From NCBI GenBank assembly GCA_902574215.1, contig CACGMR010000001.1, forward strand, positions 62,001-126,000: a stretch of 64,000 bases of DNA, written 5' to 3'. Below the pieces are notes generated by a model. The model was not told the DNA's origin and did not search any database. It saw only the letters and a program-made list of their open reading frames with translations. Below are positions 62,270 to 64,000 of this stretch, one piece after another. The translations under genes were made by a program, and so were the position numbers. Position 1 is the stretch's first letter. The number at the start of each line of letters is the position of its first letter. The DNA is from an uncultured Pelagibacteraceae bacterium (lineage in GTDB: Bacteria; Pseudomonadota; Alphaproteobacteria; Pelagibacterales; Pelagibacteraceae).

Positions 62270-63822
62270 TAAGAATTTTCTTTCTCTTCTTCTTCGACTA
62301 GTTTTCTTTTTAAATGTATTTTTGACATTTCTTTAATATTTAATACTGCTATTTCACCGAATTTTTCTTTAACCCTCTCCAAAAAGGGTTTGTATGTATG
62401 ATATCTTATATAATCTCTATCTCGTAATTTTAATATTTTTGCAGCAGATAATTTATTTGATGAAAGTGGTTGTGCATTATACGAATGAAACGAAAAGCCC
62501 TCGTAACTATCTGGCAACTTTATTCCATTATCAATAGCTTCTTTATATAATTGACTGCCTGGCAATGCCATCGCTGGGTATGTGTTCCAACCCAAGGTAC
62601 AAAGTTTTTGACTTAATTTAAAAGTTTGCTCCAAGCTCTTTTCGTCATCACCTGGAAGACCGTAAATGTAATTTGCTATAACTTCTATATCAGCCTTGTG
62701 GACTTCAGAAATTACTTTTTCCACATCAACATCTTCAAACTTACCTTTAGACACCTCTAATCTAACATTTTTATTAGCGCTCTCAATTCCTAGTGCTAAC
62801 CATTTTATTCCAGCTTTTCTTAGAAGCTTTAGTGTTTCGGTTTTTTTTATAGTATCAATTCGAGAATAAGCCCATATTCTTAAATCATCTTTCTTGTTTA
62901 GAATAGAAAGTTTTTCACATAATGGTTTATAATATTTTGGATTTAATAAAAACATTTCATCAGTTATTTTTATAGTTCTAACTCCTAATTTATAAAGTTT
63001 TTCAAATTGTTTAAAAACAAAGTCAGTTGACCAAAACCTCATTTTATTAAATTGATTTGCAACTCCAACTTCATTTGAATTATCTCTATTAATTAAATTT
63101 ATCATACAAAAAGTACATTTAAATTGACAACCTAGTGACGTTTGAATAGCTACGTAAGGTGATCTATTATCATTAGAATATTCAGCATGCCACATTGGAG
63201 CTCTATACAAATCAAAAATATTTTTTTTATAAGGTAATAAATCCCAAGCATATCCAGGTAAGTCATGATCCATTTTTGCTGTAGGAACAGTTGTTTCTGG
63301 CTCGGTAATTAAAATTTTATTATCTTCAGTTCTAAGGGCTATACCTTTAATATTTTCAAGATTTTTTTCATTAATATTTTTTAATTGAAGAACGTTTAAA
63401 ATTGCATAAACACCTTCATTCATAAAAACAAAATCTATACTCAATTCTTCTTCCAAAGTTTTTTTTGGTAGTGCCTGAACATGAGACCCCACAAATGAGA
63501 TTATAAAATCTTTATTTTTTTTTTTAAGAAAATTTGCTAATCGAGTTGCTCCACTCATGCTAGTGGTTCCAGAATTTACGTTTTGTCCATAGACAACAAA
63601 ACAAATTAATCTAGGTTTTAGTTCATTTATTTTTACAAATGCATTTTCATCAGAAATATTTTCAGCTAATGTGTCTAAGATACCAACTTTAAAACCTTTT
63701 TTTCTACAACTTTCAGCTAAAAGTAACGACCATGTGGGTGTTTCTATAGCCGAATATTTATTTGAGAGTTCTTGATAAATATTTTGCGAATTATTTGGGG
63801 TAACAAAGAGTACATCAAGCAT
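62269..63822 (-). CDS. B12-binding-domain radical SAM protein
   Basis: A 517-residue enzyme with an N-terminal cobalamin-binding Rossmann-like domain (about 1-130: LLAESCRKKGFKVGILDTLAEN, quoted only in part) and a radical SAM core with the cluster motif CQFKCTFC (CxxxCxxC) near residue 232. The downstream ITDEMFLLNPKYY and GIESANKNVRLEVSKGKFE patterns are typical. Such enzymes often methylate unactivated carbons or rearrange substrates. Here it adjoins sugar genes, so modification of a sugar or lipid is plausible, substrate unknown. Starts on the minus strand, with a 104-bp divergent gap before the next gene. Confidence 0.85.
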   Translation of the reverse strand: MLDVLFVTPNNSQNIYQELSNKYSAIETPTWSLLLAESCRKKGFKVGILDTLAENISDENAFVKINELKPRLICFVVYGQNVNSGTTSMSGATRLANFLKKKNKDFIISFVGSHVQALPKKTLEEELSIDFVFMNEGVYAILNVLQLKNINEKNLENIKGIALRTEDNKILITEPETTVPTAKMDHDLPGYAWDLLPYKKNIFDLYRAPMWHAEYSNDNRSPYVAIQTSLGCQFKCTFCMINLINRDNSNEVGVANQFNKMRFWSTDFVFKQFEKLYKLGVRTIKITDEMFLLNPKYYKPLCEKLSILNKKDDLRIWAYSRIDTIKKTETLKLLRKAGIKWLALGIESANKNVRLEVSKGKFEDVDVEKVISEVHKADIEVIANYIYGLPGDDEKSLEQTFKLSQKLCTLGWNTYPAMALPGSQLYKEAIDNGIKLPDSYEGFSFHSYNAQPLSSNKLSAAKILKLRDRDYIRYHTYKPFLERVKEKFGEIAVLNIKEMSKIHLKRKLVEEEEKENS

Positions 63823-63926
63823 TTTGATAATATATTATATTAAATAAAATAAAGTGTTTTTAAACTAATTTAAATTTATAAATTTTATGATTTACATCAA
63901 ATAACTTCAATTTAAATTAAATAAAT

Positions 63927-64000
63927 ATGTATAAATCGAAAAACATAACCCAAGCAGCTATATTAGTTGGTGGATTAGGCTCAAGATTAAGAAAAGTAAC
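63927..64000 (+). CDS. Sugar nucleotidyltransferase, 5' end only
   Basis: The first 24 codons are visible before the window ends. After a short start, AAILVGGLGSRLRKV matches the nucleotide-binding loop (LxGGxGxRLR) of the nucleotidyltransferase family. With GmhA and an HddA-like kinase nearby it may be the heptose-1-phosphate guanylyltransferase (HddC), but only the motif is in the window, so other family members are equally possible. The 63823-63926 gap is very AT-rich and must hold divergent promoters. Confidence 0.7.
   Translation, partial: MYKSKNITQAAILVGGLGSRLRKV

Noticed and set aside
1..64000. CRISPR arrays or classic restriction systems
   Set aside because: No regularly spaced repeats of 20-40 bases, no Cas signatures and no restriction-methylation genes are visible.

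Overview
The window looks like a SAR11 alphaproteobacterium (Candidatus Pelagibacter type). It is very AT-rich and densely packed, with many neighbouring genes that overlap by a few bases. It carries alphaproteobacterial-style gene sets: a purS/purQ/small purL operon, a monothiol glutaredoxin next to bolA, a long omega subunit of RNA polymerase and a prpDBC methylcitrate operon. The genus assignment is inferred from these traits and was not computed.

Layout. Positions 1-40.5 kb are ordinary streamlined chromosome. 1-10 kb holds a tripartite tricarboxylate transporter permease cut by the window edge, a DMT exporter, a glycosyltransferase, small redox and stress proteins, an MFS transporter, rpoZ, dusA and a TauE-like permease. 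10-20 kb holds a coiled-coil protein, a phosphohexomutase, nrdAB and the propionate operon prpDBC. 20-30 kb holds a stand-alone GlmU acetyltransferase half, glmS, DAHP synthase, nadE, cysS, citramalate synthase, a TrmJ-like methyltransferase and rpsD. 30-38 kb on the minus strand is one long run sfsA-map-purB-purC-purS-purQ-purL-bolA-grxD. 38.7-40.5 kb begins a surface-sugar region with gmhA and a ColD-like PLP dehydratase.

Positions 40.6-53.65 kb are a genomic island at a tRNA-Leu(UAA) gene. The intact tRNA is at the right end. Two further copies of its promoter and 5' half lie at 40.56-40.68 and 52.11-52.22 kb, and all three copies stop matching at the same point in the anticodon loop. This divides the island into a large module (about 11.5 kb) and a small one (about 1.4 kb). 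Each module has its own tandem 8-mer pair repeated at both ends, plus a 10-bp-periodic AGTCC array beside the core. I see no integrase. The cargo is a PrsW protease, a pentameric ligand-gated ion channel, secreted or membrane proteins I cannot name, and a four-gene module: membrane-anchored GrpE, lidless Hsp70, membrane-anchored TerB protein with a J-like tail, and M48 metallopeptidase. This island is the best candidate for an undescribed system.

Positions 53.66-64 kb hold nadK directly behind the tRNA, then a surface-polysaccharide locus: a split TPP enzyme, epimerase, aminotransferase, SDR, heptose kinase, large membrane protein, GT2, B12-radical SAM and the start of a sugar nucleotidyltransferase. 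With gmhA on the other side of the island, this suggests a nucleotide-activated heptose and modified sugars for the cell surface, in a locus now interrupted by the tRNA-Leu island.
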